Part shown: piece after piece, positions 61,329 to 64,000 of the stretch | Numbering within the stretch: position 1 is the first letter of the stretch | Layout of the letters: each line of letters begins with the position of its first letter | Source: Sphingobacterium detergens | GTDB taxonomy: Bacteria; Bacteroidota; Bacteroidia; Sphingobacteriales; Sphingobacteriaceae | Assembly: GCF_003610355.1 (NCBI RefSeq) | Contig: NZ_RAPY01000005.1 | Span: 363,181 to 427,180 of the forward strand | Length of the DNA stretch: 64,000 nt | Direction of reading: 5' to 3' | Made by a program: the position numbers and the translations under genes | The notes under the pieces: generated by a model | Told to the model about the DNA's origin: nothing | The model's database searches: none | The model's input: only the letters and a program-made list of their open reading frames with translations

Positions 61329-62513
61329 TTACAATAGCGTTGCAATAACAAAGGTAATAACAGAGATAACCAGACCAAACATAAAGATGCCATAAGCATA
61401 ACGTAGTAATTTGTATTTTCTGCCTAATACAACTCCCTGGGAGTAAACATCTTTTGTGAGCATTCCGTATAAAAATTCGGAATCGATCATTACCTTTTGC
61501 ATTCCTTCATTATAGTCGTCTAGTTTCATTTTATAGAAATTTCCGAAAAATAATAGATTGACAGATTTATTATCAATCTCCTGTTTTGAAAATTTTCCAG
61601 AAGGTATTTTGGGTATAGTTGACAGTATAGCCATGACCATAGTGGCCACAACAATTACTGTGAGAATAATTGTTGGAAATATAAGATGTTCGTTGCTATC
61701 CAATTTCCTAAATAATACAGCAATAACGACAGATAGAATAATAGAGTTAACAGTCAATAAAATATTAGCTTTATTATCAGCCATATCACTCAAACGTTGG
61801 TTGTTGGACGATGTTATCCGGAACATTGTTTCTATACCACGTTCAGGTTTGACACTTTTCTCTTTCTCTTTCTTTGTTTCTTTTTTGTCTTCTTTTTTCT
61901 TGTCCTTGGATTTTTCCTGCTTGCGTTCAAGTTCTTTTAAGTTCTCTTCCTTCTTTGTGTTGAGCTTTTGTTGGGCATAATCTGTATGATAATGATGACT
62001 TGCTAAGAGCTTTATAGTGCCGGCACGCCAAACATCCTTATCAATTTCTTTACCTAGTACAGCCTCTGCTTCGGTCTTCATTAGTTTATTCCTGTTTTCA
62101 AAGTCCTCTCCTCCAAAATGGAACAAGTCGGCGTCGCAAAGGATCTGTTCCAATAGATTGTTGGGGTCTTGGGGCATTCTGGTGGCTAGGATACAGCCTT
62201 TGATTTTTTCTTTTACCTCCTCGGTTATGCCTTTATCCTTTAAGAAGTCTAAAGCGATTTCTACGCTTCTTTTTTCATGGCCAATCGCATTGTCAGATTT
62301 TACATAACCTAAATCGTGAAAATAGGCTGCACTGATCACTATAAAATGATCTTCGTCATTTAACTTATAAAACGAGGAAATCTCCTCTGCAGCTTGTACT
62401 ACTGAATGTGTATGTATACTGTTGTGAAAACAATGACACGAGGAGATATTCTGTATAATATAAGCGTTCGAAAATTCTTCTACCTGTTTTAAAAGTTCGT
62501 TATAATCTATCAT
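61329..62513 (-). CDS. HD domain protein with Pycsar-effector-like (DUF5706) membrane domain
   Basis: 394 residues. N-terminal HD phosphohydrolase-like domain (about 1-170): HNSIHTHSVVQAAEE, ISAAYFHDLGYVKSD (HD) and QILCDADLFHFGG (third Asp). A very charged Lys/Glu linker (about 190-225) leads to MFRITSSNNQRLSDMADNKA, then NILLTVNSIILSVV, the signature of DUF5706/PycTM, with two membrane helices, and a last membrane helix at the C-terminus (YGIFMFGLVISVITFVIATL). The HD part could hydrolyse a nucleotide, the membrane part sense or respond to one. First gene of the ppk run, 46 bases before it. Confidence 0.8.
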   Translation of the reverse strand: MIDYNELLKQVEEFSNAYIIQNISSCHCFHNSIHTHSVVQAAEEISSFYKLNDEDHFIVISAAYFHDLGYVKSDNAIGHEKRSVEIALDFLKDKGITEEVKEKIKGCILATRMPQDPNNLLEQILCDADLFHFGGEDFENRNKLMKTEAEAVLGKEIDKDVWRAGTIKLLASHHYHTDYAQQKLNTKKEENLKELERKQEKSKDKKKEDKKETKKEKEKSVKPERGIETMFRITSSNNQRLSDMADNKANILLTVNSIILSVVIAVLFRKLDSNEHLIFPTIILTVIVVATMVMAILSTIPKIPSGKFSKQEIDNKSVNLLFFGNFYKMKLDDYNEGMQKVMIDSEFLYGMLTKDVYSQGVVLGRKYKLLRYAYGIFMFGLVISVITFVIATLL

Positions 62514-63077
62514 GACTAATATGATGTTTATTTAGAATAAAAGTATTCAATATCTTTAACATCTTATATACAAGTAATCCCTTTTCGTAATTTTTTAATC
62601 TAGATCAAACTTTATAGTCCTGATAGAAAATAAAAAACCTTGTTTTTTACCCTTCCGATCATTGGTAGCCTATTGTGAGGTGTAATTTCTGTGTATTATA
62701 ATACGATAAACTTGTTTGGTATGATAAGGCTTTATGTGATTTTTTGGTGAACAAGAGCTTGTCGGATAGTTTGTGCGATCGTTCAGTGTTTTATGTGAGC
62801 GATTAAGTTGGGCTGTATAATGTCGTGAATTGTCTTTTTGAGCTTATGGAGAGGATTCCATTGCTGTAGGTATTGGATCTTAATCTGGCTGAGCGTATAT
62901 ACTCAAATCATTCAACTTGATAATTAGGTTATGGTGTTGGTCTATTGGAATGGAACTCTATTATATAGACGATTGTATTGTAATCCGTTCCTCATTGGGA
63001 CTGCGTCATATCTTGTTTGTATTTCAGAAAGTTATAGATGAGTATTAACTACGATATTAAACGGGATTAGCAGGGAT

Positions 63078-63130
63078 TTACCCCTGTTATACCCCTGTTA
63101 ACCCCCTGTAAACCCCCAGTTATATCCCTA
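63078..63130. repeat. Short C-rich degenerate tandem repeat
   Basis: About four degenerate copies of a 10-12 base unit of type ACCCCTGTTA. The surrounding gene-free stretch 62514-63690 shows no convincing gene; two 61-codon minus-strand frames there lack protein-like composition. Base content changes to GC-rich between about 63160 and 63650. Confidence 0.6.
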
Positions 63131-63690
63131 TTATTTTCTAAGAAATTCGAAAGCAATCTGCGGGTTGTCCCGCTGTTGCAGTGTGGAATTTTCTGTGCAG
63201 TTTGGATTTCCTCCGGTTACCCATGAGATCCACTGTTAAGGTCTATTGTTGCTGTTTCTTCCTGATTGTGCCCTGAACAGGTCATTTTATAACGATCTGC
63301 CCCTGCTCCATTATATCCACAGGGTGCTGCTATAAATACAGGGACCTTTGTTGCTATTCCTACTGCGGAGCGGCGGCAGGGAACCTGCCTAGCGACGATC
63401 ATTATAATTACACCATCCTGTTTCCGGAGGCATTCCGTGCATCACTTGCCTTTTGTTAACCCGAGCTTAGCCGGAGCCCCTTTTCCCATGAGGTCTCTGT
63501 TTCTATCCGCGTTGCATTCTCCGGCCTTTCCACAGCGTTTCCACAGTCTCGGCGCTGTTTCCCTGCGCCCGATCTGGCCATAACCGTCCTTTTTTGTCCT
63601 CCGGCGCCCCCCGGGATGCTGTTTCACAAAAAGAATCCGCCAAGTTCACAGCGAGTTAGCGGCAAAATGAAATAAATAAGAACAAAAGGC

Positions 63691-63722
63691 TTGGAAGTGA
63701 TTATAAAAACTCCCTATCTTTG
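63691..63722 (+). promoter_or_regulatory. rRNA operon promoter P1
   Basis: TTG at 63691-63693, 21-base spacer and TATCTTTG at 63715-63722 form a good Bacteroidota promoter. It precedes a second promoter sharing the TTGGAAGT box and the -7 pattern; together they point into the downstream rRNA leader. Confidence 0.7.
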
Positions 63723-63843
63723 CACCACTCCGCAAGGGAGGGACGGTTACTTCGAAAGGGGTGGTCATGAAAAAAAGAAGGGTTTAACGAGAGTTAGGCG
63801 CTGAAATCGGGAAAAAGAAAAAGAAAAAAAACTTCAAAAGTTT

Positions 63844-63874
63844 TTTGGAAGTTCAAAAAAGATTTCTACCTTTG
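63844..63874 (+). promoter_or_regulatory. rRNA operon promoter P2
   Basis: TTTG at 63844-63847, exactly 19 bases and TACCTTTG at 63867-63874. This is the strongest promoter of the window and is typical of those in front of Bacteroidota 16S genes. Confidence 0.8.
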
Positions 63875-64000
63875 CAGTCCCAACGGAAACGGAGGGAAAC
63901 AAAAAAAAGATAAAGAGGAGCGCAATGCTCATCGGAATATAGCGGATACGGAAGTTGAAGCGAGATAAGTTCTTTAAGAAAACACAATCATGTAAGCGTG
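63875..64000 (+). other. rRNA operon leader (16S gene begins beyond the window)
   Basis: The last 126 bases run from promoter P2 to the window end and show no coding frame. A boxA-like antitermination element, GTTCTTTAAGA, is at 63969-63979. The 16S gene itself is not in the window, so this is inferred from promoter type and leader. Confidence 0.6.

Noticed and set aside
61329..62513. Complete Pycsar anti-phage system
   Set aside because: No uridylate/cytidylate cyclase gene is adjacent, and the neighbours are housekeeping-like (ppk1, lipoprotein, barrel).
63303..63545. DnaA-box-like words (e.g. ATATCCACA, TTTCCACAG) near the right edge, possible origin
   Set aside because: Each differs from TTATCCACA at one or more positions, they are few, and no dnaA/dnaN genes or AT-rich unwinding region accompany them.
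63217..63627. Two 61-codon minus-strand frames in the GC-rich stretch
   Set aside because: Composition is not protein-like, no family pattern, and frames of this length are expected by chance in GC-rich DNA.

Overview
The window looks like a chromosomal segment of a Sphingobacterium-like member of the Bacteroidota (Sphingobacteriaceae). Evidence: many promoters fit the Bacteroidota pattern TTG-N19/20-TAnnTTTG; ribosome binding sites are mostly absent; the gene families are typical of the phylum (TonB receptors with CarboxypepD_reg domains, GLPGLI, DUF3078, DUF6952, SdiA-regulated lipoprotein, LytTR systems, 7TMR-DISM kinases); and the right edge runs into an rRNA operon leader. Nothing resembles a complete prophage, transposon or CRISPR array.

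Layout. 1-4.3 kb (+): end of an O-methyltransferase, then an envelope cluster (two glucosaminidases, a DUF3078 outer membrane protein, an Amidase_2 lipoprotein) closed by a terminator. 4.4-8.9 kb (-): PIG-L deacetylase, small membrane protein and sodium:solute symporter. 9.3-10.6 kb (-): peroxiredoxin, thioredoxin and DUF6952 operon. 10.8-11.4 kb: tRNA-Tyr and tRNA-Arg. 11.5 kb: a SymE-like toxin whose start codon lies in a perfect 13-bp inverted repeat. 12.2-14.5 kb: PAP2 phosphatase and an MFS transporter whose 3' end has been copied twice into the intergenic space. 15-19.3 kb: tricorn-like protease and a CxxC/CarboxypepD_reg membrane protein. 19.6-20.6 kb: tRNA-Lys beside a 5'-truncated TetA-like transporter. 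20.7-24.5 kb: class C beta-lactamase-like hydrolase, and a divergent pair of a one-TM HTH-like/PKD protein and a secreted sugar-hydrolase-like protein.

24.5-31.4 kb is the most unusual block: a receiver-only regulator, then a minus-strand operon of a LuxI/FeeM-like (GNAT-fold) protein, a methyltransferase, a 7TMR-DISM sensor kinase and a receiver-histidine kinase, facing a membrane-anchored LytTR regulator. The intergenic region holds a perfect inverted repeat where an activator site would be expected. It reads like a signal synthase-receptor-regulator module.

31.5-43 kb: CPBP protease, SH3-like lipoprotein, two paralogous beta-barrel proteins, a LytS/LytTR two-component system in one gene run with a TonB receptor and a small periplasmic protein, a 2-hydroxyacid dehydrogenase, an AONS-like PLP enzyme, HU and a TPR protein. 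43.6-45.4 kb: a 29-residue basic protein (probably ribosomal bL38) and RNase G. 45.5-53.3 kb: outer membrane receptor with GLPGLI partner, MiaA, Gfo/Idh/MocA oxidoreductase, an unassigned protein, peptide deformylase, TRIC channel. 53.4-62.5 kb (-): a five-gene run of HD-Pycsar-effector-like membrane protein, polyphosphate kinase, SdiA-regulated lipoprotein, an Omp85-type barrel with a kinase-like N-terminal domain, and a GAF-like protein. 62.5-64 kb: noncoding, GC-rich stretch with tandem rRNA promoters.
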